Source: Omphalotus guepiniiformis
Lineage: Eukaryota > Basidiomycota > Agaricomycetes > Agaricales > Omphalotaceae
Direction of reading: 5' to 3'
NCBI GenBank assembly: GCA_028554645.1
Contig: JAQOOI010000019.1
Span: 1,054,001 to 1,118,000, forward strand
Length of the DNA: 64,000 bases
This document shows, in pieces, positions 1 through 12,673 of the stretch. Numbering within the stretch: position 1 is the stretch's first letter; each line of letters opens with the position of its first letter. The notes beneath the pieces are model-generated. The model was not told where the DNA came from and made no database searches. It worked only from the letters and a program-made list of their open reading frames with translations. The position numbers and the translations under genes are program-made.

Positions 1-130
1 TATCCACAATCAACTTCGGATGGTATTGTCATGAAAGATACTAGATCAGAGGTACAGAAATAAGAGCAAAATCATTCATAATTCTTGTCTCTTCCGCGGC
101 TTTGGCTCTTCCGCGGCCCAAAGCCCTTTA

Positions 131-508
131 TCAGTAAGTTGCTGCCCCCCCTCTCCTCCTGTGTATCACATCAGAACGGATATCATAGTGATGATTCGTT
201 GATACTCACGAAGAACAACAACCGCATGTCAGGCAATCTACGATACCTACGCAGACGCTTGTGATGGCTGGGAAGGGAAAACAAAATGATTGGTACCATC
301 TCAGGTAGCGATCAGATGAGAGAATGCGTACCTCCAACAATACACTCAAGCACGTCTGCAATGCAGGCTATAATAGCCATAATAGTACCACCAATGCATG
401 CAAAAATACCCGCAATACAAGAGAAGATGCAACTAAACGATATGAGAAATCAACGTCAGCTTTGTGTGCATGTAAAGTCGTCAATGAGACTAGCAGTTCT
501 TACCCCAT
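131..508 (-). CDS. Small Cys-rich membrane-associated protein (63 aa)
   Basis: Four coding exons (504-508, 332-432, 210-267, 131-158) join in one frame with GT..AG introns and give 63 residues. The protein starts MGCIFSC, a good N-myristoylation plus palmitoylation signature (Gly2, Cys3). A hydrophobic Ile/Ala/Gly-rich centre with regularly spaced Cys follows, then a CGCCSS cluster and a short basic tail (RRGG). Tiny proteins of this kind, with a hydrophobic core ending in a Cys-Arg tail, are common and uncharacterised in mushroom genomes. A lipid-anchored membrane role is inference. The first coding exon is only five bases, so automated gene callers will probably miss the start. The next gene on the strand is a hydrophobin. 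No catalytic motif is visible. Confidence 0.6.
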
Positions 509-931
509 GATATCGTATGAAATGCTTGCAGTGTTTCCGGAACTCAATCTTCAAGTTCGGGGTATATGAAGGAAATATACAACTGTGGAGCGAGTGCACA
601 GTGCAAGCGAGTCCATGACGTCGAACATGGACGAATTCCTGACCTAACTGAGTTAAGGGCTAGATTGCCCCAAATCAGGCAAATCATAGACTAAATTTAG
701 ATAAAAGGCGCATGCATGCAGATTGAACGGGAGAAGCAAGCATCATACTTGTGGATCTGTCAGGAAAGCTAACATCACTCTCTCAAGAAAGCTGAATATG
801 ACAACGAATCATCATTTCACGGAAACCAACATACGTAGAACATCAAAGACGAAACCTAATTGGAACCATCAAAAAACGTCAAAAGCTACACAAGTTCCAG
901 AAGAACATTCAACGAGGTCGCGCTCGTGTCT
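509..931. other. Intergenic, no gene seen
   Basis: Spacer between the hydrophobin stop at 932 and the start of the small Cys-rich gene. Short open frames on the plus strand have no exon-like structure or recognisable motif. It must hold the promoter of the small gene and the 3' end of the hydrophobin transcript. Confidence 0.5.
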
Positions 932-1581
932 TTAAAGGTCAATGTTAATAGGCGTGCAGCCAATCGCGATGATGCCATTCTAGTATGGAGCAATTTCATT
1001 GCAAAGATGATGAACGGGATCAGTAATCGTATGTGAGTTTACTATGAAAAGTTCCTTACGAAGTTGTTGTTCTCGCAGCAGACGGGTTGAGCAGTGCAAG
1101 AGTTACCGCCGACACCAATGACCGAGATGGGAGAACAGGTGACGCCACTAGAGGGATAAGTGAGCAGACTTGGTCTGGTCATAAAACTCAGCTTACTGAC
1201 ACAAGCACATTGAGGTCACCAAGGACAACACCCAAAAGGCCAAGGAGGAGGCCAACGCCGCTCGAAGAAGCCTGCACAAGGGAAGGTCACAAAAATTCCT
1301 TGTGACGTTTCTACGAGCCAACTTACAGACTGGACGCTATTGCAGCATTGAATTGGCCCAGTGTTGCACTGGCCCCCAGTTGAGACGGTGGACGTGGTTC
1401 CCGGTGCAGTGACAGTCACCGTTACACTGGAGTTCAGAACTTTTGAGTCAAGGCGCATTTATATAGGTCTGACTCCGGTGAACACTCACGTAGGGTTGTT
1501 CCTCTTGACCGGGTTGGCGACCGCAAGGAGTGCGAAAGTCAAAAACGCGAAGATGATAACTTTGGAAGTGCGCGCAAACAT
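932..1581 (-). CDS. Class I hydrophobin 1
   Basis: Secreted amphipathic coat protein that self-assembles at air-water interfaces on hyphae and fruit bodies (family knowledge). Joining the exons gives about 132 residues: a signal peptide ([20 protein letters not shown]), a Thr/Val-rich linker, then eight Cys in hydrophobin order. These are CNTGPIQCC (Cys1-3), VTCSP (Cys4), NSC (Cys5), PVCC (Cys6-7) and IGC (Cys8). The segment between Cys3 and Cys4 is the usual Leu/Gly/Val-rich loop. Introns interrupt the gene after the leader, after CCNSVQS, before Cys4 (donor GTCAGT, phase 2) and after ENNNF. Three other hydrophobins in the window share these intron positions, which points to tandem duplication. 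It is separated from the other three by beta-tubulin. Confidence 0.9.
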
Positions 1582-1659
1582 CGTTGAAGCGGTGAAGAGG
1601 AGTATGTAGTGGAACTAGATGACCTTGTTCAACTAAAGAAACGAGCGGATACGAACCAG

Positions 1660-1667
1660 CTTTTATA
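1660..1667 (-). promoter_or_regulatory. TATA box of hydrophobin 1
   Basis: Minus-strand TATAAAAG lies about 80 bp upstream of the ATG at 1581. Equivalent boxes precede all four hydrophobin genes, as expected for strongly and conditionally expressed structural genes. Confidence 0.6.
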
Positions 1668-2784
1668 CGATTTCACGGCCTTGGTGTACGTATACTTCAA
1701 ACAGGTATAGAGTTGCGCTGCCGAAAACAATGTACTTTCGGGTGCACTTGACAAAAATTAATAGGGTACAATTCACAGTTTTTGGCATATAATTGACATC
1801 CTGGGATACTCATATTGAAAGATCCTGGGAACCGGAAGAACAAGTTTGAACAGGGCTGTTAGACGATGAATGAAATTCATTATAGTAAAAACTCGAGGCC
1901 GCCAAGGGGTCCAATCAGCGCAACGTACCTGTGAACTTCCATCTTGACCGGACGCTCTGAATTCAGGAAGTGTAAACAATTCCACTTGGCATGCACACCT
2001 AGAACCGAATACATAAGTACTGAGTAGAGATCTCAGAAGAGATCACGATGGGGAGTCAAACGACTGTACGGCGCTAGAGCGGATTCACGTGTGCAATTAC
2101 ATAGTGCAGGCATTAAAGGCAATACTTAGCCCCCTGCTGAAGTCGTTAGATCTCCATCCAAACCCTCAAACCTGTTTGGTTCTATCACCGAATCGATGAA
2201 TGTTGACCTAAGAAAAAACGTTCAGTCTGGATTTCAAATTTACGACAGGGGGACGGAGGAGAACGGTACCGGTAACGTTCCGCTCCGCTACGGTTAGGGA
2301 TAGCTTTGCCCATGGACTCTAAGTATGAACATCGAGTATGTTCTATGAAGCGGTCGAGACTTAGACACAAGAGAAGTAACGAAAGCTTGCGTTCAAACAC
2401 CGTGACCTAGACGCAGTAGAAGGAGAGCATTCTCGTACATAGAACCTCAGCCTACAGGCACGAACAAGATGGATAATGTGAAAGGGGTATGAGTGAGAAA
2501 GCCAGGTATCCAAGCTTGTGACAACATCACACTTACTGAGGGTGCCAAAGGGTTGTCAAAGACAGCCTCAACAGAGTCGTCTGAGTCGAACAAAATCCGC
2601 AAATGAAAGTGCAATTCAAGGGGGGAAAATGCGTAATGTAGTAGCGACAAAATGGACAGAAAACATCATGACAGTGAAATACCATTGAAAAAGTACCTAA
2701 AATTCCGACGAGGTATAGGGGGTGGGGGAAATTTTCATGACAGGAGTTGTCTTATTTTCGGAAGAAAAAAGATCATTCATTCAT
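1668..2784. other. Intergenic, no gene seen
   Basis: Lies between the hydrophobin 1 promoter and the beta-tubulin stop. Three short minus-strand open frames (around 1773-1985, 2185-2400 and 2447-2650) lack splice-linked continuation or known motifs. I treat them as chance. Confidence 0.5.
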
Positions 2785-4636
<1,852 letters not shown>

Positions 4637-7175
4637 GCTGGATAAAATGAGGTCTATCAGCTCGAGTTGAAACAATAAACAAAATGGTACGAGGGAAAAA
4701 AGCGCGCCACAAACCACGCGCTCAAGGCGAGAACGACGAAGAGAATAGCTTCGAAAGGCGTGGATACAGAATGGGCAACATACCTAAGAAGTTAAAGGTG
4801 GATAGAGGAAGGGGTTCGTTGTGTTCGTCGACGGGCAAGGGCGAATAAAGAATTAGCCCCAGAAAATTCCCTCTAAATTACAAGTCCGATTTCAAACTCC
4901 GCAGTGGCTGAAGCACGGACCACTTGTCGCGTAGCTCGCTCGCCTCCTCTTTCAGATATCTTCCGTGTTCTAGCTAATAGTAATTGTCTGCTGCACTCCC
5001 TCGTCCACGTATCATGAATGTAACGCGAGAAACTCGTGGGCGGTTGCTGGATCGACTTCCCGACGCTAGGTTATGTTGCTCTTTTACGCACCCAGATCCC
5101 AATATATTATATCTACCGACCAGAAGCAGCAGCGTCAAAACAGCGAAAAGTAACGCACTTGAAAAAAAAAAAGTTTCAGGCTACGAAGAATATATAAGAT
5201 GCCGAAATTGTCCTACGAATGTGTCCATGATATATCCCTTGGTGTTCGAACCCTTTCCAGCCTACAGATACTGCAAGTAAGTAAACACTTTTTTTGCTGT
5301 CTGTCCAAGTATACTGAGATGCCCTCTCTTTCTTCTCAAGACACATTCTGTTAAGCGATTTCGAGTTGGAAGCTGCTTGTGGAGTGGATTGACCCCTCAT
5401 TTCTATCGAGGCCTGACCTCTGCACACCTGCCGTGCACTGGGGAGGTTTAATAACACCGGAATGTCTGAAAGGGCGCACTAATCTCCAGCCCCGGGTCTA
5501 CCCAAGTACGTACGATAGGTGGCCACGGTTTCTGTAAGAGATCGTTTTAATGTCATCTTCGCAGTGTTACTGAGCCGTCTTGGTTGACAGTATAGTCTTT
5601 GCTGCGCGGTGTTCCGAGCTTTCCTCTTTACGTGAGACCTGGGCCATATCCACGCAGTTCTGAAATCAGGCAGGCATGCGCTCATTGTACCTTGTCTATA
5701 TCCCAATTCCGACAAGTACTCATTCGAGATGTCAAGGCTAGCCTATCTTCATGCAAAAACTATAGCGCGAACTCTCTCTCGCCCACCTTCTGCCGAACAC
5801 AAGTGATTTCATTTCGAATTGCTCTATGCTGCGAGACTCGGGCAGCGAGGCTGTCCGACTTCTACGTTTTTCCCGAGTCAACTATATTGTTCCTTGAACG
5901 TAACATGTGTTGACTTCGTGTTTTTCGCTTCACTTTTGACAGACCACTCTTTTGAGTGTTGTATGCCATGGGTCTGAATTTTATCCTCGGGACACTCGGA
6001 GGGTACTATAACATCTTTGGAATATTGTCATCCACGCTCTTTTGACTTCTCGCCAACTTCCTGAGCTCCGCGAACATACGCTCTTCTCGGTCAGGCTGGT
6101 ACATGGACCTTCCTTCGTCTTGAGGTTTTTCCGGTTGTCCGGACAAGTTAAATTCAAGAAGATCTACTTCAGCGGCATCCGTATATCACATGAAGGTATG
6201 CATGTTGTTCCGATTGGCTCTGAAAGCTGCAGTTCTGAATATGTACTTGTATTCTTTGACAGCCCTGACGCCAATGGAATTGCTCGACGCGGGAAGTAAT
6301 AAAATCTATTATTTTTCACCGTTGAATATATTACTGCCTTTTGTTGCTCGGCATGGGTAACTTTCGTAACGAAAGAATTCAACCTTACGCTCGCTCAGCT
6401 GTGCACCGAGGTTCACTAATGATTGTGGCAGCTGGATACTAAATGTCTGTTCGTAACTTAGCACATGGTTCCCATTCGTCGGAACCATTTTCAAGAGTGC
6501 TCACGATTGGCTAACGATGTCTCCCAGTCGTTTTCGTATTGAACAAAGGCATGACATTTCTAGATCAGTCAAGATTTTGTTCTAGCCAATGTAGCAAAGG
6601 ATTATGCCGTTGCAGATTTTCTCTTGGGCCCGAGTAATTCAACTTGAACTGGGCATCAAAGCTCTCAGGCTCTAATGCTATGCCAGATTGTCTGTTAATG
6701 TTCTCGAAGTTGCTATACTCGCATTAGGTCTGTTCCCAAAATCTCTATAGCGCGACGAACGATTGCACGTCGTACGGCATTTCGGTTGCTTTAAGTTGTC
6801 ATATGCAGCAGCGACATACCACTCAAACATCTTCGTGTGAGACAATAAAGCTTAACTGTCAGTACCCTAATCGGAAGACAAACAGTGTCGATGTGTTCTT
6901 TAGTACTTGGCTTCCAGTAATACCTCCATAATTCTATGCAAGGAACAATCATTGCCTGGCCTGCCTGCCTAGTACAAGAGCCTGGCTTGCTTTTACGACA
7001 CGACAAGCATGAACAACAGTTGTATTTCATATACGAAACAGGTATGGAACTCCACTGCTGAACTTCTGTTATATGGAAAGAAGCATACGGTAGAGTAAGG
7101 CGGGCCTATGCTGAAAGGTTGACCTTCCTTCACAGCGCTATTCCATTAGCAATAACGTCCTGACTTGGCCGATGT
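4637..7175. other. Gene-poor spacer, no gene supported
   Basis: About 2.5 kb between beta-tubulin and hydrophobin 2. Several open frames of 60-105 codons occur on both strands (for example near 5599-5913, 6042-6299 and 6791-7030). They overlap each other in different frames, have no splice-joined partners and show no motif I recognise. The beta-tubulin promoter is at its left end. Confidence 0.5.
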
Positions 7176-7831
7176 TCAAAGAGAGATGGTGATTGGAACA
7201 CAACCAATTGCAATTATGCCATTCTACAAGGTGCAGTTCAGTCGCCGCAAGGCATATACTTATCATGAAAACATACGAAGGTGTTATTCTCACAACACAC
7301 CGGTTGCGCTGCGCATTGTGCGCCTTGACCTACATGCATAAGGAAATGAGAAGTGGGGCCACGGAGTTCAGTAGAGCTGCGCACCGATGCCCAGAATGTC
7401 AATCGGAGAGCAAGTAATCCCACTGGAGACATTACGGTAAGTGCCTGAATCAAAGAATCTTTATGAGATCCTTACACGAGAGCTTCGACGCCTTGGAGGA
7501 CAACGCCAAGCAAGCCCAGAAGTAATCCTACTACACTGGAATCGGCCTGTATCCGGTGATACATGAGTCAATGTACATTGAATCAGCAATAAGCCTCACC
7601 CGCTCCAATGAATTGCAGCATTGCAAGCTACCAGTGTTGCATTGACTAGCAGGAATGGTGGCAGTCGTCGCAGGCGCAGTCTAGAGTTGTCATTATCAAC
7701 ACAAGCATCAAGGACCGCGTTTTAGTACATACTACGGTGACAGTGGTTGTGACTGGCTGATTGGTAGCGACAGCAAGGACTGCAAACGCGATGAACACGA
7801 AGAGCAAGAGGGACGAGATACGATGCAGCAT
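7176..7831 (-). CDS. Class I hydrophobin 2
   Basis: Self-assembling secreted coat protein by family. Spliced product is about 129 residues: signal peptide MLHRISSLLLFVFIAFAVLA, a Thr/Val/Pro-rich linker, then Cys in the order CNTGSLQCC, ITCSP, AQC, PVCC and IGC. The hydrophobic loop after the first Cys cluster reads [13 protein letters not shown]. Introns sit where they do in the other hydrophobins, plus one extra intron between Cys4 and Cys5 with donor GTGCGC. Unusually, the GVGGN motif before Cys5 is replaced by GIGQGA. It ends VPITISL, close to hydrophobin 3 (IPISVSL) rather than to 1 and 4 (TPINxxL). Confidence 0.88.
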
Positions 7832-7891
7832 CTTTGTTTCTACACGTAACGGGTACAGAGCACAATCGAATTGTGAGGGCCCGGTTGGCGA

Positions 7892-7899
7892 CTTATATA
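7892..7899 (-). promoter_or_regulatory. TATA box of hydrophobin 2
   Basis: Minus-strand TATATAAG about 61 bp upstream of the ATG at 7831, matching the arrangement at the other three hydrophobins. Confidence 0.55.
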
Positions 7900-8753
7900 T
7901 TCATCTTTTCGAATCTTCTGAAGCCCAGATGGTCAATGACCCTTCAAGAGGAATTGACAGCATTGATGTGAGTCGACTATTGATGTCCATTGTTCAAAGG
8001 ATGTGGTTTTACGTGAGGAGCGGCCTTCTCTGAGTGAGGGAGAAAAGTTTAGCTCCCTGGGGCCCGCATCACTCTCCTCCGATGACATGTAGCACATGAT
8101 AATGGCATGTTCATTCCGTATTTCGTACTTGCGAAATATATTCGCTGCAAGAGGATGTGCCTGCTCGCGCGCGAACGACTCTCCGTGGCCAGCACATGGG
8201 GTGAAGTCTGGTGAAGTATCCTTCCTTCCGTAAGAGACCTAAGTAGATGTCAGATATTCCACCCCTCGTTGGAGATGATTTGACCGGTCTATATAGTGAG
8301 TCGAAGCGAAGAACTCCTCCGATTTAAACCGAATCATTGTCCGCCTGGATGACCTTGAGGAATTTCTTCACTGCCATCAGTAGTTGTCGTCTGGTACCTG
8401 TCTGTCTGTACACTGCATGAATAGCTTCTGAAGCCAGAGATTGAGAGTATAACATGAGAGAACAATTGAGGAAGCACGAACTTCATCTCACATGGACGTA
8501 AATGGTAAAATAATTCGAATGAAGCTGACGTAATCGTCAATCTATTTTCCGTGCCATCTCACTTGCTTTGGGCTCCCTTTCTTCAATGCAATTTTCTGTT
8601 GGGTAACAAACAAGATATACGTTCGAGAATCCCATATAGACGTTGATGCTTAGTGAATCCGGCGCAAATACCATGAAACAATCTACTTCGACCGGAATAA
8701 TGACAGGATTAGCAGGTGGGTGACCCGCGACTGAATCCCTTCTTCTAATCTAT
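7900..8753. other. Intergenic, no gene seen
   Basis: Upstream region of hydrophobin 2 and 3' flank of hydrophobin 3. No exon-like frame found. Confidence 0.5.
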
Positions 8754-9336
8754 CTACAAGCTGACAGAAATCGGAATACAGTTCTATGAAAGGACAGCAT
8801 AAGCCCATTACTTCTCACAGTCCTAGTCGCTGCTATAGAGGTAACTCACCACAGCAATGACCCCATTCTGTGAGAGGAGACTAGTTAATCAAGGTGGAAT
8901 TAAGCCAAATAGTCCTCATACTCACGAAGTTGTTGGTATCGTCGCAACACACCGGATCGGAGGTACAAGTGTTCCCGCCCACTCCCACACCGGAAATGGG
9001 AGAGCAGGACACACCGCTGAGAGCGCAAGGATGAATCTGTGTCAATATACGAGAAATAATCCATCGTCTTACATGGGAACGTCAACGCCACCAAGCGAGA
9101 TTCCAAGGAGACCCAGGAGAACACCGATAACTGAATCAGCAGACTGAGACGATTCATCAGCAAATCTTTTCTACGGTCGAATATGGTGGAGAGGAAACCA
9201 CCGATTGGACGCTCTGGCAACACTGTAACTCGCCCGTGGTGCACTGGCCATCCGAGCCTTGGCGAGGTACTATCGCAGTGGCAGCCGCAAGGAAGGGAAG
9301 CGCGCAGACGTACAAGGGCAACGCGCGAGTGAACAT
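8754..9336 (-). CDS. Class I hydrophobin 3
   Basis: Spliced product is about 114 residues. A signal peptide (MFTRALPLYVCALPFLAAAT) and IVPRQ processing-like site precede eight Cys: CTTGELQCC, VSCSP, NTC, PVCC and VNC. Cys8 follows Asn instead of the Gly seen in the other three copies. The mature part has no Thr/Val linker, like hydrophobin 4. Introns are after CCQSVQS, before Cys4, after DDTNNF and, only in this copy, after GVIAV, so the last exon encodes just NCIPISVSL. The extra terminal intron and the Asn-Cys pair make it the most divergent of the four, yet all eight structural Cys are kept. Confidence 0.87.
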
Positions 9337-9404
9337 GATGAGCTCTGAAGGTAAGTGTTTAGAACTGAATCTGTTTGACTGGCGTCCTCCATATCGTGGT
9401 TCTT

Positions 9405-9412
9405 CTTATATA
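9405..9412 (-). promoter_or_regulatory. TATA box of hydrophobin 3
   Basis: Minus-strand TATATAAG about 70 bp upstream of the ATG at 9336. Confidence 0.55.
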
Positions 9413-10094
9413 CTCTTCAAGAACTCTTATTTTGTAAAGTTCAAGGACATGGGTTGAGTAGTCGATTTTGGTTCCGACAATGTCAAAGCGTATGGAATTC
9501 TATCTTTTTGGGAGGTCTCATGCTTAAGTTCGCCGGGGGTGGACGGAATCATCGTTTCAGCAACGTTGCCTCCCATATGAGGGTTGACTAGAACTTCTCG
9601 GGTAATGTTAGAGGTTCTAGTCATCCGAACTGCTCAAATTGGACTGATGGTGTTGAGTGTCTCAAGATCCTCCAGATGCACCCTTTTAGGCATTCTTTCA
9701 TCCCACAACTATCGAACGAGAACAATCAATGATCAAGATGCAATTGCAAGTGGAGAACCAGCGACCGCTAGGTCGGTCGCAGTGCATATTGAGTGTCTTA
9801 GGTACAGTTGTGCATCTGTTAAATCCGCTAAACTTGCCTTGACCAAGGTTGCAATTGCATTGTCAGGTTACTTCTTGATCGTCAATACAAGTGCAGGCAA
9901 GTTCTTACTCCGTCTCCAAGTCACACCCTTAGGTTCTTAGATGATGTTTTTTATGAAACACATAATAATAGAATCGCGTTCAGAGAACTACTGTCTTCGG
10001 TACATGTCGATGATTTGTATTTACTCTACAGGACTACGGAGCGCCAATCATCCTCGATGAGAGCATCCTCTGTACTACCACGTTCTTTTTGCGC
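9413..10094. other. Intergenic, no gene seen
   Basis: Between hydrophobins 3 and 4. Open frames near 9427-9624 (minus) and 9584-9940 (plus) overlap and have no recognisable motif or splice partners. Confidence 0.5.
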
Positions 10095-10597
10095 TTAGAG
10101 ATTGAGGTTAATGGGGGTGCAGCCAATGGCGATCACACCGTTCTGTATTCATGTCCGGGTTCAGAGGTATGCCAGAAAACCATTGGTGTAACAGAGTACT
10201 TACGAAGTTGTTGTTCTCGCAGCAGACGGGTTGGGCGGTGCAGCTGTTACCTCCCACTCCAATGACAGAAATCGGGGAGCAGGTGACACCACTGTGAAGA
10301 TACACTAGAATTCAGTATGATACCTCGCAAATATGGCGCGAGTGCCTTACATGGGGACATTGACACTTCCAAGGACGACGCCGAGCAAGCCAAGTAGGAC
10401 ACTAACGAGGGAGGTGTCGGACTACAGAACCGAGGCTTCGTCAGTAGTGTCTCGATACCCAGACAAAGTATCCTTACCGACTGGACGGACTGGCAGCACT
10501 GCAAAGCGCCAGTGTTGCACTGATCACTTTGGCGGGGTACCGCGCTGGCGACCGCAAGGACTGGGAGAGCAAGAGCAAAGACAGAGGCGAACTTCAT
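10095..10597 (-). CDS. Class I hydrophobin 4
   Basis: Most canonical of the four, about 108 residues. Signal peptide [19 protein letters not shown], then VPRQSDQ and Cys in the order CNTGALQCC (27,34,35), VTCSP (68), NSC (81), PVCC (87,88) and IGC (101). The inter-Cys loop is [17 protein letters not shown]. Four exons with introns after CCQSVQS, before Cys4 (phase 2) and after ENNNF. It ends TPINLNL. The Cys4-Cys8 half is nearly identical to hydrophobin 1 (shared [18 protein letters not shown]), so 1 and 4 are the closest pair although they lie farthest apart. Confidence 0.93.
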
Positions 10598-10675
10598 GAT
10601 GAACTTTGTGAAGAGCTGGCTGTAGTAGTTGAACTGAACTTGTTCGACTGAAGATTCCTGGCCTGCTTGAGGTCT

Positions 10676-10683
10676 CTTTTATA
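10676..10683 (-). promoter_or_regulatory. TATA box of hydrophobin 4
   Basis: Minus-strand TATAAAAG about 80 bp upstream of the ATG at 10597, same sequence as at hydrophobin 1. Confidence 0.6.
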
Positions 10684-12673
10684 TTTTTCTGTGTCATATT
10701 GAGTACTAATTTGGGATGACTTCCTTAGTTTCTTGGCCGATTGAGTATTGACTTCGACAGAGAATACCTGATAAGTTTCCGCGCTCCTTTACGTGGTTCT
10801 TATTCGCTTCCAGTACTTCTTTTCAACATGGGTCGTCAATTGGTCGTCAAATTAAGTTCTCTTTGTTCTGTCCTCAATAGTCTTTCTCCTCATAGCCAAC
10901 AGAGATAGAAATATTGCGGCGGTGATGTTCCATAAGTCTCCAAGATTCCGCATATTCCGCCGAGGACTGCTTGCATCCATCGCATACAGAAGACTTGTAT
11001 TTGAATATACGCCAGGAACACTGCGAGATGTCTCGCTTGCCTCAGGCCTGTAGCCTGTAGGTAATCCTGTGGTGATTCAATGGCAACGCGGAAGAATATG
11101 CCAGCACCAGTAAAAAGAGTGGCCCAGACCAAAACAAACTTGGGTGACGCCGACTCGAAGGGAGCTATGTACAAACTTAATGGACGTATTCCGAAACTTT
11201 CCTGTAACGCCTCGGTTACACCTCCTGTTCAAACAACAACACACTACGTAGCCAGGCTATTGGATTCGTTTACACCTCAATATGGTCCTACAATCATATG
11301 CGCTTGGGACGAACTTCAATAGAGATTTTGTTTGCAAATTTCAAGTCTGTGGAGTCAGATATTCCTTCCCACTCAAATTTTTTGGGGTGTCTTCACGTAC
11401 CTAGCGGCTGTAGGTCACAAGTATTTATTGCCGCCGGGATGTACTGATTGTCGATTTCATAGCTGTAGGCTGGACTTGACCTGACCTGACCTGGTCTTGG
11501 TACCTGAGTCCGCGGCATATCATGTCCGTTGAAAAACAGACTTAATGATTTCGTTGAATCGGCACTCTCCGGACACCGCCAGTACGTACACTACTTGTTC
11601 TCGAAAACATTCAGCAAGAATTAACTGCCGTCGTATTACATACGTACACGTTTATGCAGTAAGTAGCTTTGTATGTAGTGAATATATGTCTCGAAACAAT
11701 GACAATCTGCTGAAATAGATTGATTGGTTTAGAGTCTACGCTCGACGTCGACAGTTAAGCCAATAAGTATCCCATCGTTCTCCAGTTTCCCGACGAATCA
11801 AAGCAGAATCAAAGCGAACGAAAGTCTTTGCCGTCTGCTAGCTCCTGTTAGTCGATTATCCTCGAGCCCGTTTGCCGGCATTGAATGCTGTGAATCGTGC
11901 TCGGCGTCGTCGTCTGACCATTCCGCGTACCTAGCTCTATCGAGAAAGTTCTGAACTTTCTGGATGGTCCAGCCTCTGTATGTTGAGTTTACAGAACTTC
12001 TCTTCTTCAGGGCTTGACTACCGGCAACTGGTCACATCCGCTAAGTACTGTAGAACTTACATACAGAGCCCATTGTGAGGAGATAGAAATAACGAAACAA
12101 GAGGGGCTCTCAATATAATCAAACAGCCTTTCATATCAAGTCATACTAAAGTAGAAAGAATTTCTCTTCCGACTCGGGATCTTTCTTTATTGGATTGACA
12201 AATTCGAGAGATCCTGACAATCGGATCTAATTTCGAGTCAAAAGACTACATAAGTTGCAAAACCCGTGAATAAAGGAGTCTTCGGCCCTCGAACAGGTTT
12301 GACTTTGAGAACACATGTTACCAGGAATTCCAAATCTTCGTGAATTCGCGTCGGCAATCTTGGGCTGCCTGGAAACTTGAAAGAGGAGGATCGATACACA
12401 CGTCCAACATGCACATGAATCGTTTCGGGGTTTCTAAGAAAACGTAGCACAATGCGAGATTTCCAGTAAAAAACTATAGTGCCTCCGACTAGAACCAACG
12501 AAACAAAGCGAATAACATTAGTACAAACCAAGGGATCGAAAACGGAGTCAGCGGTGCGCAACTGCAAAGCAAAGATATCAAACAGTAGTCCATGGATGAC
12601 AGTGAAATGAAACCCAAGAGAGCAAAGAACATGCATGCACCAGCAAAGAACGTGTGCTACATCATCAATCGTG
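10684..12673. other. Spacer with no supported gene
   Basis: A 94-codon minus-strand frame at 10890-11174 is hydrophobic (contains FVLVWATLFTGAGIFFRVA) and could be a remnant of a polytopic membrane protein. I found no convincing flanking exons. A 188-codon minus frame at 12238-12804 overlaps the last exon of the DUF3433-type gene in another frame and is judged a shadow. The 3' UTR of that gene occupies the right end. Confidence 0.4.

Noticed and set aside
5236..5252. tRNA B-box-like GTTCGAACC
   Set aside because: Flanking bases do not form a T-stem, and no acceptor, D or anticodon stem can be drawn.
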